NCBI GenBank assembly: GCA_016490735.1 | Contig: JAEMWC010000367.1 | Location: 351,001 to 415,000, forward strand | From: Pachyseris speciosa | Lineage: Eukaryota; Cnidaria; Anthozoa; Scleractinia; Pachyseridae | DNA length: 64,000 bases | Reading direction: 5' to 3' | Part shown: one piece after another, positions 33,171-42,183 of the stretch | How the letters are laid out: each line of letters starts with the position of its first letter | How positions within the stretch are numbered: the first letter of the stretch is position 1 | The notes under the pieces: generated by a model | Seen by the model: the letters and a program-made list of their open reading frames with translations, nothing else | What the model was told of the DNA's origin: nothing | The model's database searches: none | Translations under genes and position numbers: made by a program

Positions 33171-34085
33171 TTACATTGATTCATCATAAAAGGTAGCCAG
33201 TCCAGTTTCTTGAATAGGGTTATAGTACGTTCGTCTCTCGTTTTAGGCCTAAAATAACACGAGCTGCTCTTTTCTGAAGACGAAAAATTCGCCTATTATT
33301 ACACTTTGATGTTGAACTCCAGACTGTTCCACCATATAGAATACAGGCTTAATAGTTGTGTTGTAAAAAAGTATGCGCTCATTTAGAGGAAGATATTGTC
33401 TGATCGATCTAAGAAGACCTATACGCTTTTATCAGTTTCTTACATAGTTGTTCAACATGTTCATTAAAGCTGAGGTCTTGATCAATATAGACTCAAGTAA
33501 CTTGTGACTTGTAGTGTTGTCTAATTCTTCCCTTTTACTGGTAAAGATTCTCATCTCATCGACACTGGTACCACCGATTTTAGTGCGTAGCCTAGATCCA
33601 GTTACAAACATAGACTTTGTCTTCTTGGTGTTCAACTTGAATCGGTTATTTCTAGACCGGTTTTCAAGTTCACGAGTGCTCTCACAGAGCTTAGAACATA
33701 GTCCAGAAGTATCTGTGTATGGCGAGGACAAACTCATAGTCGTATCATATGCAAAGAATGTCAACTGTGGTTGGTTGCGACACTCCCTTGGGAAGGTCGT
33801 TTATAAATACCAGGAAAAAGTAATGGAAGAGTACGGACCCTGTGTACTCCATGCGTGAGAGTCGGGACTAAGATTGTACACTTCCGCGGATGACCGTACT
33901 GCCTGCGGTTGTGAAGAAGGAGCGTGTACTCCATCTGAGAGTCTGGGACTAGATTGTACACTTCCGCGGATGACCGTACGCTGCCCTGCGGTTGTGAAGG
34001 AAGGAGGTATAAGACCCAAGCTGCATTCATCAAGACAATAGATACGCAGCTTTTCAATCAGGATGTCGTGGCTTACCAGATCGAA
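33171..34085 (-). pseudogene. LINE reverse transcriptase, palm and thumb
   Basis: Order on the minus strand: FDLVSHDILIEKLRIY (motif A region, Asp present), then a region internally duplicated in tandem (33843-33922 and 33925-34006, same CTTCCGCGGATGACCGTAC text). Next is FFAYDTTMSL, where the catalytic F/YADD motif has become FAYD. The following text is KLNTKKTKSMFVTGSR and, in other frames, ERILFYNTTIKPVFYM. The loss of one catalytic Asp, plus several frameshifts, shows the copy is inactive. Reverse transcriptase would have copied the LINE RNA at the target site. Confidence 0.8.
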
Positions 34086-34697
34086 TTTAAGTCCCTCTTT
34101 CCCTACAAAGATAGAATTAACCGTTCCCAAATGTCAAAGGTTGTTTATAAAGCAGTTGTTGGGACTGCCAGGATTTCTACATTGGAAAACAAAACGCAGA
34201 TTGCATGACAGGAAAACTGAACATTTTAAAGCGATCACGAGTAGCTGTCATGTATCTGCTATCGCAGACCACGTCACGTCAACTGGTCACAACTTAAAAT
34301 GGGACCACTTTGAGATATTGGCAAAAGGTCGGTCAGACACTATTGCAGATAAAGGAGACTCTACTAATTAGAGAATTGAAAACCTACCTTAAATGAAAAT
34401 GTAAGCAGCGAAAAGCTGTATCTCTATTAGTTTGCATCTTTTATATGCAAATTATTTTTAGCTTCTGTCAAAGTTATTGTTAATTAGTTACTTATCTTAA
34501 ATTTCAAATTTTGTTGTTACTTTAGTTCCTAACGGTCACTTCTGAAGATGTATGTCGAACATAACGAAACGTCAAGTTAAACGATATAGTTTTTATTTTT
34601 GTTTTCCAACATTGCGTTCTATTGTCATGTTTATACCGCAGTTGGTTTATTTCTTGTTAAGCTACGATGGCCAAAGACAAGAGTATTTACGATATTG
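34086..34697 (+). mobile_element. Penelope-like element 3' fragment nested in the LINE
   Basis: On the + strand this reads RINRSQMSKVVYKA, then in other frames the GIY-YIG block GKTKRRLHDRKTEHFK, ADHVTSTGHNLKWDHFEIL and the C-terminal LLIREL...LYLY text near 34365-34430. It is the endonuclease end of a Penelope-type element with at least two frame breaks and no reverse transcriptase. LINE reverse transcriptase text stops at about 34697 (GLVLADFQKA) and resumes at 34085 (FDLVSHD), which fixes the insertion edges to within a few bases. A hammerhead motif lies in its 3' part at 34538. Confidence 0.8.
34538..34577 (+). ncRNA. Penelope-type hammerhead ribozyme motif
   Basis: Stem I ACTT (34538-34541) pairs with AAGT (34574-34577). 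CTGAAGA is the CUGANGA box, GAAA the second core box, ACGT a palindromic stem III of 2+2 bp, and C34573 the cleavage base. Stem II is weak: TATG...CATA pairs, but the two closing pairs next to the core are mismatched. The position in the 3' terminal part of a Penelope fragment is where such ribozymes are known. Confidence 0.55.
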
Positions 34698-35002
34698 CTT
34701 TTTGGAAGTCAGCTAGAACTAAGCCGTTTTGCGTTGTCATCGAGATTGAAGAGCATACGATCAAAGATGTTAATTAGGGCTGTCTCCGTTGAGTAATATT
34801 TCCTGAAGGCAGAATGCAGCTGATATAGAAGGTCGTTGTCATTGAGAAAGGCATAAAGAGAGTTATGCAAGTGCTTTCAAAAATGTTAGAGAGGACAGGA
34901 AGAACTGAAATCGGTCTGTAGTTATTCTTATCAGTCTTACTGTTCATCGACAAAGGCTTTCAGTATTGTTGGATCAAACTGCCTTACAGTTTTGTCAGCG
35001 AC
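34698..35002 (-). pseudogene. LINE reverse transcriptase, N-terminal part
   Basis: The minus strand reads VADKTVRQFDP.ILKAFVDE at the array border, then NYRPISVLPVLSNIFE (finger motif), HSAFR.YYSTETALI and NGLVLADFQKA. These are in order for a LINE reverse transcriptase, with several frame shifts. The first residues continue directly from LAER of the segment at 38427-39028, now 3.4 kb away. Confidence 0.8.
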
Positions 35003-35015
35003 TCTCTCCGCTAAA
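35003..35015. repeat. Left 13-bp target-site duplication of the retrozyme array
   Basis: TCTCTCCGCTAAA, identical to 38414-38426. On the minus strand it encodes LAER in the LINE frame. Confidence 0.9.
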
Positions 35016-35136
35016 GGATACTTCACAAATTAATGTGATCAAGTAAGCTGAAGCCACTCAAAAGGCACTAAGGCCACAAGGTAGCGGGCATTACCCTTAA
35101 ATCTACCAAAGTAAAGATTGAGCCTAAGCATTAGCA

Positions 35137-35181
35137 GCCATGGACAGCTGTTTCGGCCTTGTTAGGCCTCATCAGCATGGC
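35137..35181 (-). ncRNA. Hammerhead ribozyme, monomer 1 (minus)
   Basis: Intact on the minus strand: GCCATG, CTGATGA, GGCC-TAACAA-GGCC, GAAA, ACAGCTGT stem III, C, CATGGC. Inverted relative to monomers 3-13. Confidence 0.88.
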
Positions 35182-35390
35182 ATAGCTAATACTCAGGCTC
35201 AAGTACCCACATATCAATAAAACAAGCAATGAAAACGTAAAGCTTGTGGGATGTGGCTGGAGTGACAAGGATACTTCACAAATTAATGTGATCAAGTAAG
35301 CTGAAGCCACTCAAAAGGCACTAAGGCCACAAGGTAGCGGGCATTACCCCTTAAATCTACCAAAGTAAAGATTGAGCCTAAGCATTAGCA

Positions 35391-35434
35391 GCCATGGACA
35401 GCTGTTTCGGCCTTGTTAGGCTCATCAGCATGGC
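35391..35434 (-). ncRNA. Hammerhead ribozyme, monomer 2 (minus), stem II lesion
   Basis: Same as monomer 1, but one C is missing in stem II (GCC opposite GGCC), so stem II is shortened or shifted; activity probably reduced. Confidence 0.8.
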
Positions 35435-35724
35435 ATAGCTAATACTCAGGCTCAAGTACCAATATCAATAAAACAAGCAATGAAAACGTAAAGCTTGTGG
35501 GATGTGGCTGGAGTGACAAGGATACTTCACAAATTAATGTGATCAAGTAAGATTTAAGGGGTAATGCCGCTACCTTGTGGCCTTAGTGCTTTTGAGTGGC
35601 TTCAGCTTACTTGATCACATTAATTTGTGAAGTATCCTTGTCACTCCAGCCACATCCACAAGCTTTACGTTTTCATTGCTTGTTTTTATTGATATGTGGG
35701 TACTTGAGCCTGAGTATTAGCTAT

Positions 35725-35769
35725 GCCATGCTGATGAGGCCTAACAAGGCCGAAACAGCTGTCCATGGC
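35725..35769 (+). ncRNA. Hammerhead ribozyme, monomer 3 (reference copy)
   Basis: Stem I is GCCATG (35725-35730) with CATGGC (35764-35769). The core boxes are CTGATGA (35731-35737) and GAAA. Stem II is GGCC/GGCC with loop TAACAA, stem III the palindrome ACAG/CTGT, and the cleavage base C35763. Stem I extends beyond a TAT/T internal loop by ATTAGC/GCTAAT and, after a second internal loop, TTGAGCCT/AGGCTCAA (35704-35711 with 35781-35788). An interrupted long stem I is what type I hammerheads use for loop-loop contact with stem II. Confidence 0.92.
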
Positions 35770-35979
35770 TGCTAATGCTTAGGCTCAATCTTTACTTTGG
35801 TAGATTTAAGGGGTAATGCCCGCTACCTTGTGGCCTTAGTGCCTTTTGAGTGGCTTCAGCTTACTTGATCACATTAATTTGTGAAGTATCCTTGTCACTC
35901 CAGCCACATCCCACAAGCTTTACGTTTTCATTGCTTGTTTTATTGATATGTGGGTACTTGAGCGTCTGAGTATTGCTAT

Positions 35980-36024
35980 GCCATGCTGATGAGGCCTAAC
36001 AAGGCCGAAACAGCTGTCCATGGC
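35980..36024 (+). ncRNA. Hammerhead ribozyme, monomer 4
   Basis: Core identical to monomer 3. The outer 5' strand of stem I differs (GCGTCTGAGTATTGC), weakening the distal helix. Confidence 0.88.
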
Positions 36025-36184
36025 TGCTAATGCTTAGGCTCAATCTTTACTTTGGTAGATTTAAGGGGTAATGCCCGTACCTTGTGGCCTTAGTGCCTTT
36101 GTGAAGTATCCACAATCCCACAGCTTTACGTTTTCATTGCTTGTTTTATTGATATGTGGGTACTTGAGCCTGAGTATTAGCTAT

Positions 36185-36229
36185 GCCATGCTGATGAGGC
36201 CTAACAAGGCCGAAACAGCTGTCCATGGC
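36185..36229 (+). ncRNA. Hammerhead ribozyme, monomer 5
   Basis: Core identical to monomer 3. The monomer just before it is shortened by about 50 bp (spacing 205), outside the ribozyme. Confidence 0.9.
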
Positions 36230-36439
36230 TGCTAATGCTTAGGCTCAATCTTTACTTTGGTAGATTTAAGGGGTAATGCCCGCTACCTTGTGGCCTTAGT
36301 GCCTTTTGAGTGGCTTCAGCTTACTTGATCACATTAATTTGTGAAGTATCCTTGTCACTCCAGCCACATCCCACAAGCTTTACGTTTTCATTGCTTGTTT
36401 TATTGATATGTGGGGTACTTGAGCCTGAGTATTAGCTAT

Positions 36440-36484
36440 GCCATGCTGATGAGGCCTAACAAGGCCGAAACAGCTGTCCATGGC
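36440..36484 (+). ncRNA. Hammerhead ribozyme, monomer 6
   Basis: Core and extended stem I as in monomer 3. Confidence 0.9.
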
Positions 36485-36692
36485 TGCTAATGCTTAGGCT
36501 CAATCTTTACTTTGGTAGATTTAAGGGTAATGCCCGCTACCTTGTGGCCTTAGTGCCTTTTGAGTGGCTTCAGCTTACTTGATCACATTAATTTGTGAAG
36601 TATCCTTGTCACTCCAGCCACATCCCACAAGCTTTACGTTTTCATTGCTTGTTTTATTGATATGTGGGTACTTGAGCCTGAGTATTAGCTAT

Positions 36693-36737
36693 GCCATGCT
36701 GATGAGGCCTAACAAGGCCGAAACAGCTGTCCATGGC
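36693..36737 (+). ncRNA. Hammerhead ribozyme, monomer 7
   Basis: Core and extended stem I as in monomer 3. Confidence 0.9.
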
Positions 36738-36946
36738 TGCTAATGCTTAGGCTCAATCTTTACTTTGGTAGATTTAAGGGGTAATGCCCGCTACCTTGTG
36801 GCCTTAGTGCCTTTTGAGTGGCTTCAGCTTACTTGATCACATTAATTTGTGAAGTATCCTTGTCACTCCAGCCACATCCCACAAGCTTTACGTTTTCATT
36901 GCTTGTTTTATTGATATGTGGGTACTTGAGCCTGAGTATTAGCTAT

Positions 36947-36991
36947 GCCATGCTGATGAGGCCTAACAAGGCCGAAACAGCTGTCCATGGC
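36947..36991 (+). ncRNA. Hammerhead ribozyme, monomer 8
   Basis: Core and extended stem I as in monomer 3. Confidence 0.9.
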
Positions 36992-37199
36992 TGCTAATGC
37001 TTAGGCTCAATCTTTACTTTGGTAGATTTAAGGGGTAATGCCCGCTACCTTGTGGCCTTAGTGCCTTTTGAGTGGCTTCAGCTTACTTGATCACATTAAT
37101 TTGTGAAGTATCCTTGTCACTCCAGCCACATCCACAAGCTTTACGTTTTCATTGCTTGTTTTATTGATATGTGGGTACTTGAGCCTGAGTATTAGCTAT

Positions 37200-37244
37200 G
37201 CCATGCTGATGAGGCCTAACAAGGCCGAAACAGCTGTCCATGGC
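37200..37244 (+). ncRNA. Hammerhead ribozyme, monomer 9
   Basis: Core and extended stem I as in monomer 3. Confidence 0.9.
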
Positions 37245-37453
37245 TGCTAATGCTTAGGCTCAATCTTTACTTTGGTAGATTTAAGGGGTAATGCCCGCTA
37301 CCTTGTGGCCTTAGTGCCTTTTGAGTGGCTTCAGCTTACTTGATCACATTAATTTGTGAAGTATCCTTGTCACTCCAGCCACATCCCACAAGCTTTACGT
37401 TTTCATTGCTTGTTTTATTGATATGTGGGTACTTGAGCCTGAGTATTAGCTAT

Positions 37454-37498
37454 GCCATGCTGATGAGGCCTAACAAGGCCGAAACAGCTGTCCATGGC
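37454..37498 (+). ncRNA. Hammerhead ribozyme, monomer 10
   Basis: Core and extended stem I as in monomer 3. Confidence 0.9.
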
Positions 37499-37707
37499 TG
37501 CTAATGCTTAGGCTCAATCTTTACTTTGGTAGATTTAAGGGGTAATGCCCGCTACCTTGTGGCCTTAGTGCCTTTTGAGTGGCTTCAGCTTACTTGATCA
37601 CATTAATTTGTGAAGTATCCTTGTCACTCCAGCCACATCCCACAAGCTTTACGTTTTCATTGCTTGTTTTATTGATATGTGGGTACTTGAGCCTGAGTAT
37701 TAGCTAT

Positions 37708-37752
37708 GCCATGCTGATGAGGCCTAACAAGGCCGAAACAGCTGTCCATGGC
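37708..37752 (+). ncRNA. Hammerhead ribozyme, monomer 11
   Basis: Core and extended stem I as in monomer 3. Confidence 0.9.
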
Positions 37753-37961
37753 TGCTAATGCTTAGGCTCAATCTTTACTTTGGTAGATTTAAGGGGTAAT
37801 GCCCGCTACCTTGTGGCCTTAGTGCCTTTTGAGTGGCTTCAGCTTACTTGATCACATTAATTTGTGAAGTATCCTTGTCACTCCAGCCACATCCCACAAG
37901 CTTTACGTTTTCATTGCTTGTTTTATTGATATGTGGGTACTTGAGCCTGAGTATTAGCTAT

Positions 37962-38006
37962 GCCATGCTGATGAGGCCTAACAAGGCCGAAACAGCTGTC
38001 CATGGC
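37962..38006 (+). ncRNA. Hammerhead ribozyme, monomer 12
   Basis: Core and extended stem I as in monomer 3; a single change (GACTTAAGG for GATTTAAGG) lies downstream of the ribozyme. Confidence 0.9.
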
Positions 38007-38215
38007 TGCTAATGCTTAGGCTCAATCTTTACTTTGGTAGACTTAAGGGGTAATGCCCGCTACCTTGTGGCCTTAGTGCCTTTTGAGTGGCTTCAGCTTA
38101 CTTGATCACATTAATTTGTGAAGTATCCTTGTCACTCCAGCCACATCCCACAAGCTTTACGTTTTCATTGCTTGTTTTATTGATATGTGGGTACTTGAGC
38201 CTGAGTATTAGCTAT

Positions 38216-38260
38216 GCCATGCTGATGAGGCCTAACAAGGCCGAAACAGCTGTCCATGGC
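38216..38260 (+). ncRNA. Hammerhead ribozyme, monomer 13 (last)
   Basis: Core and extended stem I as in monomer 3. The monomer ends at AAGCTTTA, directly against the right target-site duplication. Confidence 0.9.
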
Positions 38261-38413
38261 TGCTAATGCTTAGGCTCAATCTTTACTTTGGTAGATTTAA
38301 GGGGTAATGCCCGCTACCTTGTGGCCTTAGTGCCTTTTGAGTGGCTTCAGCTTACTTGATCACATTAATTTGTGAAGTATCCTTGTCACTCCAGCCACAT
38401 CCCACAAGCTTTA

Positions 38414-38426
38414 TCTCTCCGCTAAA
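38414..38426. repeat. Right 13-bp target-site duplication of the retrozyme array
   Basis: TCTCTCCGCTAAA, identical to 35003-35015; continues into the LINE frame (FNEHFKGLAER read leftwards on the minus strand). Confidence 0.9.
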
Positions 38427-39028
38427 CCCTTGAAGTGTTCATTGAATACCTCGGCCATTGCAGTTTCATCACGTATTTGGATGGACCTGTTCTCCTCCAA
38501 ATAGGACACACCCCCATGCTTTTTCTGTCCAGTTAGGTCCTTAAGCGCAGACCTTATCTTCTTGGAGTCACCACGGTTTTCTCTGAAAGATTCGTAGAAG
38601 AAATTCTTCTTGGCTGTTCTAATAGCCTCTATGATTTTATTTTTCGCGCGCTTCAGGGCTAACCAATCATCCTGGGAGTTGGAGCGTTTGGCTCTTTTAA
38701 GTAACCGGTCTCGTAGTTTCATCAACCTTAGGATTTCAGGTGATAACCATTGAGGCTTTGTATAGCCCCTGACACGCTTCTGTTTCAGCGGCACGTTTGC
38801 GTTTATTGCTTCGTTGAAGAGACAATACCATGCGTTTACAATGTCATCAAATTCATCAAAGAGGAAAGCAGTGTCCCATGGGATCTCTTCAAGTGTCTTT
38901 AGGAACTTTGCATGGTCTAGTGATTTGAGATTGCGGTAGGTGATATATTTGTGATCCTTCGTATTGTCTGGAGAACAATGCTTGTATAAACGAACAGCCA
39001 GAACTTGAAGATGAGATCTGAAATGCAA
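38414..39028 (-). pseudogene. LINE protein, linker between endonuclease and reverse transcriptase
   Basis: An open frame of about 200 codons from 39028 to the array border. Recognisable LINE linker text is KPQWLSPEILRLMKLRDRLL, then LKRAKNKIIEAIRTAKKNFF (basic helix region typical before the RT) and AEVFNEHFKGLAER. It is the longest intact stretch of the element, and the retrozyme array cuts it after LAER. Confidence 0.82.
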
Positions 39029-39045
39029 ATTTCAGGACATTTAAT

Positions 39046-39190
39046 GTTTTACAATCAATCAATCAATCAATCAATCGGATATTTATTTACACTATAAAGG
39101 GCATTTAAATAAAATTTATAAGTTACAGAAGTGACAATAATAAAGCATAAAATAATATGAAGCCATTAAGAAATAAATTAATATGTGAGC
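39046..39190 (-). mobile_element. Short LINE 3' tail inserted in the LINE
   Basis: About 140 bp of A+T-rich tail ending in (AATC)n on the + strand at 39055-39076. It interrupts the LINE between DHIWSN...GHGG and RSHLQVL. It looks like the 3' end of a different LINE (inference). Confidence 0.5.
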
Positions 39191-39229
39191 GGTGCCCAAG
39201 GTAGCGAAAGCTTTCTGATTGGACACCGC

Positions 39230-39990
39230 CATGGCCAATCCGTTCTTGTTTGTTGCTCCATATGTGATCCAGACAAGAATTACTGATGGGACGCGTAGTA
39301 AAAGACACAAGTTGGATAAATTTAGAGTCTTTCAGTTCCTTGACCAAGCGATGAGTTTGTTGAGGTCTTTCTGAGAATAATCCAAATTGAAGTCTCCCAT
39401 CAGGATTGTTTCCATATTCAATAGATAAGCGCGCTCAATATTTTCGGCGAGTTTATGATCGTAATCAGCTTTGATGTTCGGGGGACGATAGACACCCGCC
39501 ATAAGAAGTGGTCGTTTGGATTTGAAGGGGCAGACTTCTGGCCAAAGGACTTCTAAATCTTGTTCTTCTAAGTCAGTGCGACGCTTGATGTTGAGCTCAG
39601 TGTTAGTATAAACTGCGACACCTCCGCCTTGGATGGTTTGACGATCCTTCCCAATAGATCAAAGCCAGGAATATGATATAGTTCCTCTAGTGTTTTACTT
39701 GAAAAAAACGTTTCGGTAATCACCATGATATCAAGGCTTTTCCGATTATCCGGGCTTAGCAGGCGCAATTTGATCTCTTCAAACTTGGTCTTGGTTAAAT
39801 AATTTACATTCCACTGTCCAAAACGAAAGCCTTTGGCAGGAAGTTTAAACACATCCACATTCGCCGTAGACGTAGTTGTTGGACCTGGGTTTGCTGAAAT
39901 ATCTCCGCAGTGTGCTAGTTTCAAGTACTTGAGTAGAGTTCTCAGTTTTCGGATTCTTTGGACCGTCGCCATCTTAGCTTTAACAGACAT
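39230..39990 (-). pseudogene. LINE AP-endonuclease domain
   Basis: Starts at ATG 39990 (MSVKAKMATVQRIRKLR), then DISANPGP, GFRFGQWNVNYLT and DIMVITETFF (catalytic Glu). One frame break near 39648 moves the rest to another frame: GGVAVYTNTEL, AGVYRPPN, ILMGDFNF and SCLDHIWSN. These are the conserved blocks of the APE-type endonuclease that nicks target DNA in CR1/L2/Jockey LINEs. Further single-base breaks occur before 39230. Confidence 0.82.
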
Positions 39991-40190
39991 CTTCGCGGAG
40001 TTTGGGACAAATACTTCTTAGTTAGCGATAAACGTCATTTCACCGGCCTGAAGAGCAATTACGTGGCTTCTAAAAATGGTTTGGCCCGTGCTATCTGAGT
40101 CAGGAGGATAGAATGATTTCAGAATGAAGACAAAAATTAGGAAAATAGCGAGCTCCTAAGAGCACGACCGGCCGCCGCCATTGTTGCTCC

Positions 40191-41276
40191 ACATTTTTTT
40201 TTTAATAAGGCAGAATTAAGGGGGTTTCTGTAATGCCTCTTTTGGAAGTGGTTATTAGCCAAACGCTCAATCCCCCTACCTGAAGGGCCAGGGGCAGCCC
40301 TCTGTCAGGTTTCTTCCCTGCGACCAATCCGACATGGTTGAACCTACCAGCGAATGGCGTCCCAGTGCAGCCGACATAGCTCTTAGGATCATTGCGACAC
40401 TCAAGCTCAAACACCAGGATAGGGTGGATGGAGAAATGAGGGGCATAGGGAAAAATGATACCGGGAATTTGAATCCATGCATAGAGCTTAAGACGCAGCA
40501 ATTATAGATAAAGGTTAGGAAGAAAGACTGACGGGGAGATTCAGTCACTTAATGACGGCGCTAACCGTTTCTAAAGGCTATTTGTGAATGTATTTACTAA
40601 TCAATAAGACGTAATCTGAAGTCTTTTATATTAAAATTTTCATCTTGTCTCATATTTGTGCTTTAAACATGCCTCTCTAGAAGACATAGAGATGGATAGA
40701 GTAAAGATTAAGATGAACCTTGCTCTTTTCCGTCATCAGAACGTAAGAGTTTGGGATTGCCAGGAATTAAGGTCGCACGTTCTTGAAAATATTGTAATTG
40801 TTAGCTCCTGGCCTGAGATGGCTGGTTTTGCAGATAAGCGGTGATTCCCCTGTTGACAGCTCTTGCGTAACTCTAAAGGGAGCTAAACAAGTTGGTTGAA
40901 AGAGTTGAAGACTGAGTTCCCACGGCTCTGCGCGTTTGGAAAGTTCCGACTTGGATCGACTTCGAGTATTTTCCTATTGTTTCTTTCTTAGCTTTTGTCT
41001 GACCGTGAGAGATCTCAGTAACATTGAGCAAAGCCATCGCAAAGGGTGTGGGAATGTTTGCTAGATGAAGTTAGTTCAATACTGGACTATAAAATTCTCA
41101 ATACTCAGAAAAAGAGGAACCAGTTGCAATTGAAGAGTATTAAAGATCATGCAGGTTTAAATACTTTTATTGAGTATATTATGTAATGAGCCCACTCTTA
41201 CAGTTGATTACTATTATGACCTCAACTCGTCTGATTGTTTCCCCCACTTTCTCAGCAGCTACATTGGCTCGTTGCT
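40191..41276. other. Intergenic, nothing certain
   Basis: A minus-strand frame at 40202-40501 (99 codons, ECRNDPKSYVGCTGTPFAGR) has no recognisable domain, and I do not call it. The rest is non-coding. Confidence 0.4.
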
Positions 41277-41489
41277 TTACAGAACAAACTTGCAGCATCG
41301 GTAATCGTATCGAACATGATTGTTGCCAGGTCCACCTCTCTGAAGTCTAAACTTGGACAAGAAATAAGGGTATTTGCATTCGACGTTTTGCCTGTCCAAG
41401 TACACTATGTTTTTCTCGGCTCCCTCATCGAAGCTGGTGCTTTTATCCATGCAATCGACTGTAGCGCCGTTCACTTTGTCCGTCAGGAG
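41277..41489 (-). CDS. C-terminal Cys-rich exon of a small secreted protein
   Basis: The acceptor CCCGCTTAACGCAG precedes 41489. The frame enters in phase 0, 70 codons to TAA at 41277-41279. Text: LLTDKVNGATVDCMDKS..., IVYLDRQNVECKYPYFLSKF, RLQR, and HVRYDYRCC near the end. The pattern of paired Cys around a F.L.R strand and a Y.Y.CC ending suggests a compact extracellular beta domain. I believe similar domains recur in cnidarian secreted proteins but cannot name the family. A GTAAAG donor overlaps the stop, so the exon could also splice on. With the signal and coiled-coil exons it would give a protein of about 110 residues. Confidence 0.55.
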   Translation of the reverse strand, partial: LLTDKVNGATVDCMDKSTSFDEGAEKNIVYLDRQNVECKYPYFLSKFRLQRGGPGNNHVRYDYRCCKFVL

Positions 41490-41503
41490 CTGCGTTAAGC
41501 GGG

Positions 41504-41534
<31 letters not shown>

Positions 41535-42183
41535 ACTGAAATAAATCAATAAATAGGGAAATGGAGAAATAAAACTGGATTTAGAAATCCATACTGACGC
41601 TTAGTTACTGGAACAATTTTTTTTTTATTCTTTCACTTGTTTTTGATTTCTTTTGTTCACGCTCATTCGATTAGCTTCAGCGGTGAGACATTCAAGTGTT
41701 CAGAGATTCAAATTTGCAATTCTGTCATCAAATACAAGTAAGTTAATGGCACTACTTCATCGATTTGAACTTAGCGCGCCCCTTGGTCTAAACGGAGTCA
41801 GTAGATTTAGATTTCCAGCAGGCCTCCAAGAATAGAAGTCCGTTAAGCTTACTAGAAACTCAGGAGAATGGATTTTTCCCACTAAGAACTGAATTCGCTA
41901 ATACGAAAACAAATTTAAGTGGAGGTCGCGGGTGAGTCTTGGACGTAATGAATTGATGAAACAAACGTTTACTAAGGTAACTGCGGCAAAAAGCTTTACA
42001 TCTTTGACGACTAGGAGCCGATAACGGTGAAACTTAACGATGTTGTAAGGTGTCGGAGGCCATCGGAAGTTGTTCTATTTCTTAGTGAAGAAAAAGCAAA
42101 CCTTAACTAACAAAAAACGAACAAACAAACAAACAAACAACAAAAACAACAACATGGTGATGTACATTTAAACACCTTCTCAC
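41490..42183. other. Intron of the minus-strand secreted-protein gene
   Basis: Contains (AAAT)n at 41505-41534 and (AAAC)n at 42117-42138. No additional heptad exon could be supported. Confidence 0.45.

Larger units (their letters stand above)
35016..38413. mobile_element. Retrozyme-type tandem array, 13 hammerhead monomers
   Basis: The array contains 3398 bases of a monomer of about 254 bp: two in minus orientation (35016-about 35550) and then eleven in plus orientation. Spacing of the CTGATGA box on + is 255, 205, 255, 253, 254, 253, 254, 254, 254, 254. Each monomer has one type I hammerhead; the 45-nt core is identical in all eleven + copies. Monomers carry no frame of note. A 13-bp duplication of target DNA (TCTCTCCGCTAAA) flanks the whole array inside a LINE frame, so the array entered as one multimeric insertion. 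This matches the published class of animal retrozymes: non-autonomous tandem repeats whose transcripts self-cleave to unit length, circularise and are reverse transcribed by another element's enzymes. The organism-specific family is unknown to me. Confidence 0.9.
32690..40190 (-). mobile_element. APE-type LINE (CR1/L2-like), split by two insertions
   Basis: Read from 40.19 kb down to 32.69 kb. An endonuclease domain at 39.99-39.23 kb is followed by a linker at 39.03-38.43 kb and the reverse transcriptase at 35.0-34.7 and 34.08-33.2 kb. The C-terminal block is at 33.1-32.9 kb and the 3' tail ends in a TTCA repeat (TGAATGAATGAA on + at 32.69 kb). Removing the two insertions (34086-34697 and 35016-38413) and a short tail insertion near 39.05-39.19 kb leaves about 3.4 kb, a normal size. 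Many frameshifts make it dead. Its value here is as a clock: both nested insertions are younger than it. Confidence 0.85.

Noticed and set aside
35016..38413. CRISPR array or protein-coding tandem repeat
   Set aside because: Units are uniform 254-mers with no spacer variation and no open frame. The structure is ribozyme-bearing and the genome is eukaryotic.
40202..40501. 99-codon minus-strand gene
   Set aside because: No domain, no splice context, and an overlapping frame of equal length in another phase; likely chance.
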